From: Sphingobacterium lumbrici
GTDB taxonomy: Bacteria > Bacteroidota > Bacteroidia > Sphingobacteriales > Sphingobacteriaceae
Assembly (NCBI RefSeq): GCF_006476045.1
Contig: NZ_SRZY01000023.1
Location: forward strand, 62,001 to 126,000
Direction: 5' to 3'
Length of the DNA stretch: 64,000 nt
The stretch's first letter is position 1; each line of letters opens with the position of its first letter. The notes under the pieces are model-generated. The model saw only the letters and a list, made by a program, of their open reading frames with translations, was not told the DNA's origin and made no database searches. Shown here one piece after another: positions 46,317 through 55,749 of the stretch. Position numbers and translations under genes: made by a program.

Positions 46317-48560
46317 TTAAAATCCTAGTCGATCGTCATCCAACGGAGGATCTTCGGTAATACCATCGAACTTAGAATATTTACTACAGTCCATTTCTCT
46401 CGTCATTCCACCCGGAGGTAATGCGAAGTCTTCTTTTGAATATTTTAAGTCTTTATCGCCATACACCCTCTTCATAAATAAACCGAAAACCGGAAGTGCA
46501 GCAGCTGCCCCCTGGCCGTATTGCATATTACTGAAACTAATACCCCGGTCCTCTGCACCTGTCCATACACCAGCAACCAGTTCCGGCGTGATACCAATAA
46601 ACCAGGCATCAGAATTATCATTTGTCGTCCCTGTTTTTCCACCCATCGGATAGGTCAGTCCACCATATTCTTTACGACGAAGACGACTACCGGTACCGCC
46701 GTCGACCACACTCTTTAAAATATCGACCATAATATAAGCGGACTCGCCATTCAGGGCTTTCACAACTTTTGGTGCCTTCTCATAAATAGATGTACCGTTC
46801 TTATCTTCGACCCTTAGAATCATCGTTGGTTCGATCCAGGTTCCATGGTTTACAAAAGCCGAGTAAGCTCCTACCATATCAAAAACAGATGCTTCATAAG
46901 CTCCCAAAGCTATGGAAGGATAACTGGGCACATTCGACGTAATTCCCATCCTTTTTGTCAGGGCTGCGACACTCGAAGCACTCACCTCGTTAATTACGTA
47001 TGCGGAAGCAAAGTTTTGAGAATACTTCAATGCATTCTTCAATGTAATGGGATCACCACCTTGAACCGTTCCGCGAGGCGTCCAATTACCATAAGTTCTT
47101 TGATGATTGGGTACAGTAAAACATGGGGAGTAGCCATTATCAATTGCGACCGCATAGGTGAATGGTTTCGCAGTAGAGCCTACCTGCCGCGTTCCTAACT
47201 TCACTTGATCGTATTTGAAATGCTCGAAATTAATCCCTCCTACCCAGGCTTTGATATGTCCTGTCTGAGGTTCCATAGCCATCATCGCATTGCGTAACAA
47301 CAGTTTATTGTACTTTATCGAATCCATTGGCGTCATTACGGTATCAATATTCCCTTTCCATGTAAACAAGGTCATACGCTCTTTTGTATGGAAAGCTTTT
47401 TTGATTTCCTCTTCAGATAACCCGTCACTCTTTAACATGCGGTAACGATCCGAACGTTTCATACCCGTCTCTAGCAATTTTACATTTTCGCCTGCAAATG
47501 CATCTCTCCGCTTCCATTGCTTATCAAATTCATTTTGCAGCGTTTGCATCCATTCCTTTTGCGCATCCTCTGCATATTGCTGCATGCTATAGTTGATCGG
47601 CGTATATATTCGTAATCCATCTTTATCCAAATCATAGGGACTCCCATCCGGCTTGGTAATAGAAAGCCGTTGAAACTCTCTCTTTATTTCTTCTTTTAAT
47701 ACAGCCCTGAAATACGGAGCCAAGCCTTCACCGTAATTTGAAATCCGCAATTTCAATCCCAACGGCTTTTCTTTAGCTGTAGCCAGTTCTTCACTCGACA
47801 AGAAATTTTCATCGTGCATATTGATCAATACCTGATTACGGCGAAGCAACGATCTCTCCGGAAACCTAATTGGCGAATACCGGAATGTGCCCTTCAACAT
47901 GGCTACCAATACGGCAGCCTGATCGAGTGTAAGTTGATCGGGAGTTGTATCAAAATACGTACGTGCTGCCGATTTAATACCGTAGGTATTATACGCGCCA
48001 AAATCGACCGTATTGAAATACATCATAATGATCTCTTCCTTCGTATAATTACGTTCCAGCCGTACAGCAGTAATCCATTCTTGAAACTTTTGCATCACCC
48101 GCTTCACCTTATTTTGCTCTCTCCTTTCCGAAAAAAGGTTAAGTGCCAGTTGCTGTGTAATGGTACTCCCTCCTTGCTTATTGCCAAACAACGTGTAAAA
48201 TATGGCCGTTATCGTTCTAGAATAATCAATTCCCGAATGGCTATAGAAACGTTTATCTTCAGTAGCAATCAACGCATTGACCAAATGAGGAGATAATTCA
48301 CTGTATTTTACATTAGACCGATTGTGAACATAGTATGTGCCCAACACCTTGTGATCATCCGTCAGTATTTCCGAAGCTAAATTACTTCTAGGATTCTCCA
48401 AATCTTCAAAGGAAGGCAGTTGACCAAAAAACCCCATACGCACACTGGCTAAAAACAAGACCGCACAAACAACAATTCCGATGAGGAATTTCCAAAAGTT
48501 GCGTGTATAACGGGAAATATCTTCTTGCGTTAATTTATTCTTTTTAGACTCTCTCTTCAT
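46317..48560 (-). CDS. Class A penicillin-binding protein 1A
   Basis: This bifunctional peptidoglycan synthase of 747 residues has an N-terminal membrane helix (about 25-45), a GT51 transglycosylase domain and a transpeptidase domain. GT motifs are TEDKRFYSHSGIDY and GGSTITQQLALN. Transpeptidase motifs are the SxxK in STAKPFTYA, SxN in YSQNFAS and KTG in GGKTGTTNDNSD. It is organised like MrcA/PonA. The upstream gene on the same strand is the PorW-like lipoprotein, 20 bp away, so they may share a transcript. Confidence 0.95.
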   Translation of the reverse strand: MKRESKKNKLTQEDISRYTRNFWKFLIGIVVCAVLFLASVRMGFFGQLPSFEDLENPRSNLASEILTDDHKVLGTYYVHNRSNVKYSELSPHLVNALIATEDKRFYSHSGIDYSRTITAIFYTLFGNKQGGSTITQQLALNLFSERREQNKVKRVMQKFQEWITAVRLERNYTKEEIIMMYFNTVDFGAYNTYGIKSAARTYFDTTPDQLTLDQAAVLVAMLKGTFRYSPIRFPERSLLRRNQVLINMHDENFLSSEELATAKEKPLGLKLRISNYGEGLAPYFRAVLKEEIKREFQRLSITKPDGSPYDLDKDGLRIYTPINYSMQQYAEDAQKEWMQTLQNEFDKQWKRRDAFAGENVKLLETGMKRSDRYRMLKSDGLSEEEIKKAFHTKERMTLFTWKGNIDTVMTPMDSIKYNKLLLRNAMMAMEPQTGHIKAWVGGINFEHFKYDQVKLGTRQVGSTAKPFTYAVAIDNGYSPCFTVPNHQRTYGNWTPRGTVQGGDPITLKNALKYSQNFASAYVINEVSASSVAALTKRMGITSNVPSYPSIALGAYEASVFDMVGAYSAFVNHGTWIEPTMILRVEDKNGTSIYEKAPKVVKALNGESAYIMVDILKSVVDGGTGSRLRRKEYGGLTYPMGGKTGTTNDNSDAWFIGITPELVAGVWTGAEDRGISFSNMQYGQGAAAALPVFGLFMKRVYGDKDLKYSKEDFALPPGGMTREMDCSKYSKFDGITEDPPLDDDRLGF

Positions 48561-48580
48561 TTTAATATGATAGCTGTAAA

Positions 48581-51500
48581 CTACTGTTCACTATAATTTT
48601 GATGATAATTCTTAATCTGTACCCCATCCGTTAACGAAGGAAACATATCTTTTGTAATGACAAAAGTATTGTAAATTTCTACAGGTATCTTCATAATTTC
48701 ATGCATCATTGGTAAAATCTTTGATTCGTACGCTTTTACTTCGTCAAAGGTATTGAACGGCCCGATAAATATAAGTTGATTCTCCCCATTTACAATTTTT
48801 AGTTGGTGATTGATAGCCAACTGCGCATAACGAGTTCTATTAAACTGTCCTATTCCGTACCTGCTCGGCGCCATGTTTAATTTTGCATCCATTACATTAA
48901 CGGTAAAATAATAGGTAGCTGTATCCGGGAAAAGTTTTTTGTCTCTGTAATCATTTGGCCCAAGGTCAATATTTACCTGCCCCACTGGCCTATTGATTTG
49001 ACCAATCGGCACAGTAGTATTGACCTGTGTGCTTGCGTTAATTTTCCCATCTGTGATCACACCAGACAGCCCCGCTAACGTGCGTTCCTCTTTGACCGCT
49101 ACTTCAGCTTTTGCAATTACCGCGTCCTTCTTTTCCTCTTTTACCGCCACACTTCCATTACTCACAGCCTGTTCGATTACAGGTTCTACTTTAGCAATTT
49201 TAATTTCTTCCTTTGGTTTCGGCTTTTCCTGTACAATTGCCGTACCAGTTCTATAGTCTCCATCGATACCTAAACTTGGCCATGCCGTCATGTGAGGTTC
49301 GTCTATAAACGCTATTCTACTTTTATCGATATCCTGCAACGCATTTACGCGGTTGGTAAAATAATTCGGATACTGTGCTATAAAGGTCAAATTATCCTTT
49401 GCTAAAGGCACGACTAAACTGTCTGTAGGATACTTTGCAATAATATCGTTCAACGCATCTGTAAAATCTTCTACTCGACCTACTCGACCTACAGCTAAAG
49501 CACGTATATATTCCACTTGAGCAACTAAACCCGTATTTTCAAAACGTTCTTTCAAGTCTTTGTCTGCCTCGGTAATAACAGCTGCATGATCACCATTTGC
49601 ATAGAGGATGAACAGCTTTTCGAATACACGATCCAGAATATTTTTATCCCTTTTTATTTTATCCATGTAAGATGGATCAAGTGCGACCTGCGCATGCAAA
49701 CTTTTGGGGTATAATGCAATCAGACGAGTTTTGTAATCCAATGACTTAGCTTGGTCTAACCCATCATACATACGGTATAAGGAATAGTATATTTCTGCAC
49801 CAGCTTCCGTATTTGGGTATCTTCTCAAAAATTCATCATATACTTTGATGGCATCCATGTTGTCTTTGGTGTAATCCCTGTATATGTTCCCGATCACAAT
49901 CAGGTTATCGTGTACCTTTTTATGGCTTGCTTCGTACGCCGCTGTCTCTATTGGAATTTCACTGCGGTATCTGGACTTTACAGATGACACAAAAAGCGCT
50001 TCATCCAATTCGGTGTCTTCATTTTTCACAATGTCAGTGCCCAAGGGGCTATTTTGGGTCAGATTAACCGCGGCAGAATTATCTGCTTCATAACGCCAAT
50101 TATCTTTCAGTTGTCTATTGCCCCAGCGTCGTCTAAAGGACGACTGGCCCAAAACCAATTCATCCTGATTATTAAAATAAAATGTTTTGTCAGAATTTGT
50201 AGCTAATGAATTCGTTGGCGCACTAAACGCCATCAGCGACGTGTTTATATTCTGTGTAGTATTTTTTCGGCTTTTAGATTTCGCTTTTGCCAGTGTGACT
50301 TTTTCTATTTCCAGTTTCTTTGCCCGTAACGCGACATCAGCATATTCCTCTAGCACACTTTCTAAATCTGTTTCAGGCAGCGCAGCTAACTGTAGTAAGG
50401 TATCTTGCCATGCAATTTCGGTATACAGTCTGGTTATTTCGGACATGTAACCCAACTTTCGACGGATCTTGTTTACGTCGGTATAATCTGTAGGTAAAAC
50501 CATCGCTACAGAATCGTAATATAATTGGGCTAAATGATATTTACTCCCTTTAAAATAATGGTCACCCAATTTCAAGTAAGTCTCAGTAGTCTGGTAATTA
50601 TTCCTTTTCGGTTCGCTTAATGATTTATTGTATGACACCAGCGCTTCCTCTATTTTACCATCTGCGTAATAGATGTCTCCAATTTGAAATAAAATCTGAT
50701 CTTGATATCCATCATTTTTACCTTCACGAAGCATTCTTTTCAATGGCTTTATACGATCTTCTATTGATGAAGATCTATTTCCTTTCAAAAATGCTGTTTG
50801 CAGGGATGCTTCGAATGCCATTTCATAGGGCACATTACTTCTTGAAATCCGCTGAAAATATTGAAGAGCATGCTCGGATTGACCATTATCACGGTATAAC
50901 TGTGCGAGCACAAACATCCATCTCCTCTTATTACTCAGATTACTATTCGATTCTAAGGCGTACTCTAAATACGGAATCGCTTCAAGCTCCTCCCCACTGC
51001 GCATCAGGTAATTTGCTTTGGCAGCATTGACGAAGGTGCGCACATCCTTTTCTTCGCTCAAGGTTGCAAACGCAGAATCTACCATTAACTTCGCTTGTTC
51101 TTCTTTACCTATTTGAAGCAAGGCTCGGGATTTCCATGCGTATGCCAAAGGCACGAAATCCACCTGTTCACCAGAATTACGGATAAGATGATTAAAAAAC
51201 TCCAAAGCCGCATAGTAAGATCCTTTGTAATAATTGGCCTTCCCAATAATAAAATATGCATCGTTGATGTATCTGCTGTCCTGCTTCGTGTTTACAACTT
51301 TATAAGCCTTTTGAATCAGGGAATCCATCAGAATATGTGAGTCACCTTGAGCAGTAGGTTCGTCGAAAACTGTCTGACGGATTTGATAGTTATGCGTCTT
51401 GATATTTGCTATTACATCCCGTTCTTTTTCCAACATCAGATTCGCATGGTACAGAATATTATATTTTGATGTAACGTTCTGCATAAAATTATACTGTGCC

Positions 51501-51649
51501 GTGGTATCATTTCCGGCATCTACTTTTTGAAAAGCAGTATTGCTTCTTTTAACACTCTTACATCCCACCACAAAAGCAGTGACACTAATCGCAAGGGACA
51601 ACAGAAAACATGTCTTTTTCAACCAGTAAATCTTTTTCAGATTAAGCAT
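48581..51649 (-). CDS. PorW/SprE-like TPR lipoprotein (type IX secretion/gliding)
   Basis: This 1022-residue protein has a lipoprotein signal (LAISVTAFVVGC, Cys about 30) and a long array of TPR-like helical repeats from about residue 60 to 750. The N-terminal NVTSKYNILYHANLMLEKE is the kind of segment found in SprE/PorW, a lipoprotein needed for type IX secretion and gliding in Bacteroidota. The C-terminal part is a low-complexity K/E/A/V region followed by a domain starting GPNDYRDKKLFPDTATYYFTV, which may be a SPOR-like or ligand-binding module. The call rests on this pattern and on gldJ in the same region; other TPR outer-membrane lipoproteins are possible. Confidence 0.65.
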   Translation of the reverse strand: MLNLKKIYWLKKTCFLLSLAISVTAFVVGCKSVKRSNTAFQKVDAGNDTTAQYNFMQNVTSKYNILYHANLMLEKERDVIANIKTHNYQIRQTVFDEPTAQGDSHILMDSLIQKAYKVVNTKQDSRYINDAYFIIGKANYYKGSYYAALEFFNHLIRNSGEQVDFVPLAYAWKSRALLQIGKEEQAKLMVDSAFATLSEEKDVRTFVNAAKANYLMRSGEELEAIPYLEYALESNSNLSNKRRWMFVLAQLYRDNGQSEHALQYFQRISRSNVPYEMAFEASLQTAFLKGNRSSSIEDRIKPLKRMLREGKNDGYQDQILFQIGDIYYADGKIEEALVSYNKSLSEPKRNNYQTTETYLKLGDHYFKGSKYHLAQLYYDSVAMVLPTDYTDVNKIRRKLGYMSEITRLYTEIAWQDTLLQLAALPETDLESVLEEYADVALRAKKLEIEKVTLAKAKSKSRKNTTQNINTSLMAFSAPTNSLATNSDKTFYFNNQDELVLGQSSFRRRWGNRQLKDNWRYEADNSAAVNLTQNSPLGTDIVKNEDTELDEALFVSSVKSRYRSEIPIETAAYEASHKKVHDNLIVIGNIYRDYTKDNMDAIKVYDEFLRRYPNTEAGAEIYYSLYRMYDGLDQAKSLDYKTRLIALYPKSLHAQVALDPSYMDKIKRDKNILDRVFEKLFILYANGDHAAVITEADKDLKERFENTGLVAQVEYIRALAVGRVGRVEDFTDALNDIIAKYPTDSLVVPLAKDNLTFIAQYPNYFTNRVNALQDIDKSRIAFIDEPHMTAWPSLGIDGDYRTGTAIVQEKPKPKEEIKIAKVEPVIEQAVSNGSVAVKEEKKDAVIAKAEVAVKEERTLAGLSGVITDGKINASTQVNTTVPIGQINRPVGQVNIDLGPNDYRDKKLFPDTATYYFTVNVMDAKLNMAPSRYGIGQFNRTRYAQLAINHQLKIVNGENQLIFIGPFNTFDEVKAYESKILPMMHEIMKIPVEIYNTFVITKDMFPSLTDGVQIKNYHQNYSEQ

Positions 51650-51701
51650 TCTTTAATTTCAAAACTTAAATAACTTCCAACACGTACCTATCCATTAAAT
51701 G

Positions 51702-51709
51702 CAAACTTA
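51702..51709 (-). promoter_or_regulatory. -7 promoter element of the PorW-like gene
   Basis: TAAGTTTG on the minus strand fits TAnnTTTG about 53 nt before the start codon. Confidence 0.45.
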
Positions 51710-51886
51710 GATAAACTTGAGATGCCATGCAAGTTCTTAGCAATATATTAACATCTGATTTACGCCCCCTTCCATCACTGAAAGACAAGCTTATAGAAAA
51801 AAAAACAGCAACAATTGTAACAGGATGATATGTTAAAAAAAACTAAATTTTATTATCATAGACTTTTTATACATTTACGCTCTGTA

Positions 51887-53104
51887 ATGAAAAACAAAAC
51901 ATCAGCCGGTCTTTTTTTTATTTTTGTCACCGTAGTAATTGATACGATTGGTTTGGGTATAATCATCCCTGTAATGCCCAAGCTTATTCAGGAACTTATC
52001 CATAGCGACATTAGCGAAGCATCACAGTACGGAGGCTGGCTTGTTTTTGCGTATGCATTTACCCAGTTTTTTTTTGCTTCGGTTCTCGGTAGCCTAAGCG
52101 ATCGCTTTGGAAGACGCCCCGTATTATTAATTTCCCTCTTCGGCTTTTGCATTAATTATCTTTTGATGGGCTTTGCTCCGTCTATTTTCTGGCTTTTTAT
52201 AGGTCGCTTAATTGCGGGCGTAACCGGAGCAAGTCATACAGTTGCTGCAGCCTATATAGCAGACATCAGCACGCCACAAAATAAGGCACAAAATTTCGGG
52301 TTACTAGGCGCTGCATTCGGCGTAGGTTTCATTATAGGGCCGGTGTTAGGGGGATTGCTAGGACATTACGGCGCTCGCGTACCTTTTTTTGCAGCTGCCC
52401 TATTAAGCTTTCTTAATTTTATTTACGGTTATTTTATCGTTCCCGAATCGCTGAAACCCGAATTAAGAAGAGCGTTCAATTGGAAGTTAGCAAATCCCGT
52501 TGGCACCTTTGTCCACATCAATAAATATCCTATCATCCTGCCGTTAATCGTATGTATTTTTCTGATTAATATGGCTGCTCATTCCGTGCAAAGCACGTGG
52601 TCATATTATACGATGGAAAAGTTTCATTGGAACGAACGAATGGTCGGTATATCTCTCGGATTTATCGGTATCTTATTGATGATTGTTCAGGCGGGTTTAA
52701 TTCGGCTCATATTACCTAAAATCGGCCTCCGATGGGCTATCGTTTTAGGAATCTTATTGTATACGATATCTCTTCCACTTTATGGACTCTCCACGGAAAC
52801 CTGGATGCTTTTTGCTATCAGTATTCCTTATGTGTTAGCCGGAATTGCAGGACCATCTCTTCAAAGTTATGTTTCCAACCTGGTACCACAGAATGAGCAA
52901 GGGCAGATCCAAGGAGGGATAACTTGTGTTATCAGTCTAACAGCTATCATTGGTCCGTTGATAATGACAAGCTTATTTTCACATTTTTCCCGTAAAGGAA
53001 CTCCAATTTATTTCCCTGGAACTCCATTTTTTGTAGCAGGCATATTAGCCTTGATCGCTTTGATTATCGCCATTCGTTATTTTAAACGTACCAAAGAGAA
53101 TTAA
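51887..53104 (+). CDS. TetA-like major facilitator superfamily transporter
   Basis: This MFS carrier of about 405 residues has 12 predicted membrane segments. The drug:H+ antiporter signs are the first-helix DTIGLGIIIPVMPKLIQEL and motif A, GSLSDRFGRRPVLLISLFGF, then motif C-like GFIIGPVLGGLLG. It resembles TetA-type exporters and the tetracycline-resistance MFS family of Bacteroidota chromosomes, but the substrate is not determined and resistance should not be assumed. ATG 51887 is chosen; an in-frame upstream ATG at 51830 would add a non-conserved basic stretch. The last 4 nt overlap the end of the convergent ispF. Confidence 0.88.
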   Translation: MKNKTSAGLFFIFVTVVIDTIGLGIIIPVMPKLIQELIHSDISEASQYGGWLVFAYAFTQFFFASVLGSLSDRFGRRPVLLISLFGFCINYLLMGFAPSIFWLFIGRLIAGVTGASHTVAAAYIADISTPQNKAQNFGLLGAAFGVGFIIGPVLGGLLGHYGARVPFFAAALLSFLNFIYGYFIVPESLKPELRRAFNWKLANPVGTFVHINKYPIILPLIVCIFLINMAAHSVQSTWSYYTMEKFHWNERMVGISLGFIGILLMIVQAGLIRLILPKIGLRWAIVLGILLYTISLPLYGLSTETWMLFAISIPYVLAGIAGPSLQSYVSNLVPQNEQGQIQGGITCVISLTAIIGPLIMTSLFSHFSRKGTPIYFPGTPFFVAGILALIALIIAIRYFKRTKEN

Positions 53105-53580
53105 TCCTTCTGAATCAAACAGACCGCATACGCCACCACGCCTTCTTCCCTTCCAATAAAACCCATCGTCTCGTTTGTAGTAGCCTTAATAGAAATATCG
53201 TCTATATCCAAGCCAGTAGATGCTGCAAGTTTCTTTTTCATTTCAGAGATATATGGCTTTATTTTAGGAGCTTCCAAACATAGCATTGCATCGATGTTTC
53301 CTATTCTCCATCCTTTATCACCTATCAATCGAACGCACTCTTCTAATAACACGAGACTGCTGATACCTTTCCATTCAGGATCCGTATTTGGAAAATGATA
53401 ACCAATATCCTCCAGGTTGGCTGCGCCTAAAATAGCATCGCAAATAGCGTGAACTAACACATCCGCATCGGAGTGGCCAAATGCCCCAGAATGATGATCA
53501 AGCTGAACTCCGCCTACGAAAAATGGATGCCCTTCCTTCATTTGATGAACATCAAATCCAAAACCTACTTTTATTTTCAT
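53101..53580 (-). CDS. ispF: 2-C-methyl-D-erythritol 2,4-cyclodiphosphate synthase
   Basis: IspF performs the fifth step of the MEP isoprenoid pathway, closing the cyclic diphosphate. The 159-residue protein starts MKIKVGFGFDVHQMKEGHPF, with metal-binding Asp/His in FDVH, and continues with the HSDADVLVHAICDAILGAA motif and the C-terminal KATTNETMGFIGREEG. The ATG at 53580 fits the family length; a longer frame upstream is not conserved. Confidence 0.97.
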   Translation of the reverse strand: MKIKVGFGFDVHQMKEGHPFFVGGVQLDHHSGAFGHSDADVLVHAICDAILGAANLEDIGYHFPNTDPEWKGISSLVLLEECVRLIGDKGWRIGNIDAMLCLEAPKIKPYISEMKKKLAASTGLDIDDISIKATTNETMGFIGREEGVVAYAVCLIQKD

Positions 53581-53612
53581 CTCAATGATTTGTTCGTTAA
53601 AGGTGATGAAGT

Positions 53613-53631
53613 CCTGCCTACCGCAGGCAGG
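53613..53631. repeat. Short CCTGCCT/AGGCAGG palindrome
   Basis: CCTGCCT and AGGCAGG flank the spacer ACCGC upstream of ispF. The same CCTGCC palindrome type occurs inside the hairpin-rich elements at 20.2 and 32.4 kb, so this may be a dispersed small palindrome used by both. Confidence 0.55.
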
Positions 53632-53887
53632 TATCAGGTTTATCACCCATATTTGTTTATTATATATTTAAGAGCTTGCCAGCTCGGCTTACCCATCCTA
53701 CTGCGTGGTTTGAATAAACCATGATGGTTTCATAAAAGCGAAATTAAGACTTATTTGTCACAGTAGAAAAAACTCGTTCACGGCCATCAAAAAGGACATT
53801 CTTAAATTTTAACATTTTTTAAGGCTTTTTAAAAGGTAAAATACTAAGATAAAGTCTCTTTATAATAGTTGATATTAAATTATTTAT

Positions 53888-53895
53888 TAATTTTG
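53888..53895 (+). promoter_or_regulatory. -7 promoter element of gldJ
   Basis: TAATTTTG fits TAnnTTTG 29 nt before the gldJ ATG. Confidence 0.55.
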
Positions 53896-53924
53896 GCTTT
53901 ACGCAATGTAATATTGATCATTTT

Positions 53925-55454
53925 ATGCATTATATCAAAATCGCTATAACCTCATTATTACTGATGGCTTCTACGTCATTAGTGGTAACATCTTGTAAAA
54001 GCAGTAGAAGCAATGTTTCTGACAAAACCGGTGTGCGATACAATGACCCTTATAATGGCGGCTTACAAATCAATCGCAAAATAAAGGAATCCCCTGGACC
54101 TGGATTAATAGGTATAGAAGGAGGTACATTCGTAATGGGGGGCAGTTTAAATGAAGATCTCGGCTATTCTCATGATAATCTGAGAAGACGGGTAACGGTA
54201 GCTTCATTTTATATCGATGAAACGGAGGTTTCAAATGCCGACTGGCTCGAATATTTGCATTGGATTGCTCAAAATTACCCTGAAGACGGAAAGTTGTATT
54301 ATGATGCCCTACCCGATTCATTAGTATGGAGAAACCCTTTATCATACAATGAACCGTACGTTAATTTTTATTTGCGCCACCCATCCTTTCAGGATTACCC
54401 TGTAGTCGGCGTGACTTGGGATCAAGCTAACGCTTACTGCTTGTGGAGAACGGATCGCGTAAATGAACACATACTTCGCCAAAGCGGTGCCTTGGTAGAT
54501 TACAAAACGTTAAGTGAACAACAAAATCGAGAAGGTCAGGGATTTAATACCGACATCTATTTGAATGGGCAGATTCAAGGAGATGGTATAGACGGCAAGA
54601 AGATGCCTAGAGACACTAAAATCGGTGCAGCAAAAGATGCTAAACGCATTGTACGCATGGAAGACGGGATTCTTAAACAACCCTATCGACTGCCTACGGA
54701 AGCAGAATGGGAATATGCAGCGTTGGGTTTGATCGGCAATACCGTAGAAGGTAATATTGAGAATAGCAAAACGTACCCATGGAACGGCTTGGGTGTACGC
54801 TCAGGAAGCCGTAAAAATCAGGGCCGTATGATGGCCAACTTCAAAATTACCAGCGGTAATAACATGGGAGTTGCCGGAAATTTAAATGACGGTGGTGATG
54901 TAACGGTTTCTGTTAAAAGCTATGCCCCTAACGATTTCGGATTGTATAATATGGCAGGCAACGTAAATGAATGGGTAAGCGATGTGTATCGCCAACTTTC
55001 CTACGAAGATTTCGAAGATTTTAATCCATTCCGTGGCCACGTATTCATGGATAATGAATATGAAAACGCAGAAACCAGAACACTAGCAAAAGATAAGTAT
55101 GGCCGTCCAATTAAGGTCCCTTCGAAATCAGCGAGAAAACAAACTTGGGAAGAATTGCAGGCCGCTATAGCAGGAGATCCATCAACTGCTACCTACGACT
55201 ACGATGTAAGAGGTTTCAAAGATGAAGAACTCAAGGAATTGTATGGTAAGACTACCTTGGTTAACGACAAATCTCGCGTTTACAAGGGTGGATCCTGGAA
55301 CGACAGAGCGTATTGGTTAAATCCTGCAACACGTCGTTTTATGCAACAGGATGAATCCAATGCCATGACCGGATTCCGTTGTGCAATGACAATGGTAGGT
55401 AATGTATATGGAGCTTCTTCTGCATCTACAGGTAAAAGAAGGTCTACACCATAA
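53925..55454 (+). CDS. gldJ: Gliding motility lipoprotein GldJ
   Basis: GldJ is an outer-membrane-associated lipoprotein required in Bacteroidota for gliding and for stability of the GldK-type type IX secretion parts. The 509-residue product has a lipoprotein signal (LVVTSC, Cys about 24) and a formylglycine-generating-enzyme-like (FGE/SUMF1) fold. Visible FGE elements are GIEGGTFVMGGSLNEDLG, FYIDETEVSNADWLEYLHW, YPVVGVTWDQANAYCLWR, YRLPTEAEWEYAA, NMAGNVNEWVSDVY and YKGGSWNDRAYWL. Insertions between the FGE blocks, such as DALPDSLVWRN and NFYLRHPSFQDYPVVG, match GldJ rather than GldK. FGE catalytic cysteines are not needed for this role. A terminator follows. Confidence 0.9.
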   Translation: MHYIKIAITSLLLMASTSLVVTSCKSSRSNVSDKTGVRYNDPYNGGLQINRKIKESPGPGLIGIEGGTFVMGGSLNEDLGYSHDNLRRRVTVASFYIDETEVSNADWLEYLHWIAQNYPEDGKLYYDALPDSLVWRNPLSYNEPYVNFYLRHPSFQDYPVVGVTWDQANAYCLWRTDRVNEHILRQSGALVDYKTLSEQQNREGQGFNTDIYLNGQIQGDGIDGKKMPRDTKIGAAKDAKRIVRMEDGILKQPYRLPTEAEWEYAALGLIGNTVEGNIENSKTYPWNGLGVRSGSRKNQGRMMANFKITSGNNMGVAGNLNDGGDVTVSVKSYAPNDFGLYNMAGNVNEWVSDVYRQLSYEDFEDFNPFRGHVFMDNEYENAETRTLAKDKYGRPIKVPSKSARKQTWEELQAAIAGDPSTATYDYDVRGFKDEELKELYGKTTLVNDKSRVYKGGSWNDRAYWLNPATRRFMQQDESNAMTGFRCAMTMVGNVYGASSASTGKRRSTP

Positions 55455-55473
55455 GACATATTAAAATAACAAC

Positions 55474-55514
55474 AAAAAGGGCTTTGACATTATAGTATGT
55501 CAAAGCCCTTTTTT
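55474..55514. terminator. Terminator after gldJ
   Basis: AAAAAGGGCTTTGACAT pairs with ATGTCAAAGCCCTTTTT around the 6-nt loop TATAGT, with a T-run at the right. The A-rich left arm would make it work in both directions. Confidence 0.9.
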
Positions 55515-55549
55515 CTATATATAGTTAGAGGTTGTATTTTGTTTTTAAT

Positions 55550-55579
55550 AAAGGAACTTATTTTTTAATCAGTTCCTTT
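55550..55579. repeat. Possible remnant of the 520-bp element terminal repeat
   Basis: AAAGGAACTTATTTTTTAAT resembles the outer terminal repeat of the two large elements (which begin AAAGGAACCTATTATTTAGT). It runs directly into AGTTCCTTTAAAACCC, which resembles the right end and flank of copy 2 (GGTTCCTTTAAAACCC). The outer 9 bp on each side are inverted repeats (AAAGGAACT/AGTTCCTTT). It could be an excision or deletion scar, or a chance hairpin. Confidence 0.5.
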
Positions 55580-55669
55580 AAAACCCCATTTCTAAAGAAA
55601 TTTGTTTGCCCCAAAAGAAGAAAGAAAATCTAGGATAGGAAACCGACAAACTGCAGTCGGTTAGTTATT

Positions 55670-55705
55670 AAAACAGCTGTCTACCGATAGATAGACAGCT
55701 GTTTT
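55670..55705 (-). terminator. Terminator of the DUF3127 gene
   Basis: AAAACAGCTGTCTA pairs perfectly with TAGACAGCTGTTTT over 14 bp, beyond the stop codon of the minus-strand gene. Confidence 0.8.
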
Positions 55706-55749
55706 GGTAAAATATTATAGTATTCTTTCGAGATCAGAAGACACCTTAA

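Noticed and set aside
51887..53104. Tetracycline resistance determinant
   Set aside because: Motifs fit the MFS drug/H+ antiporter group generally, but nothing ties it to tetracycline, and the context is chromosomal housekeeping rather than mobile DNA.
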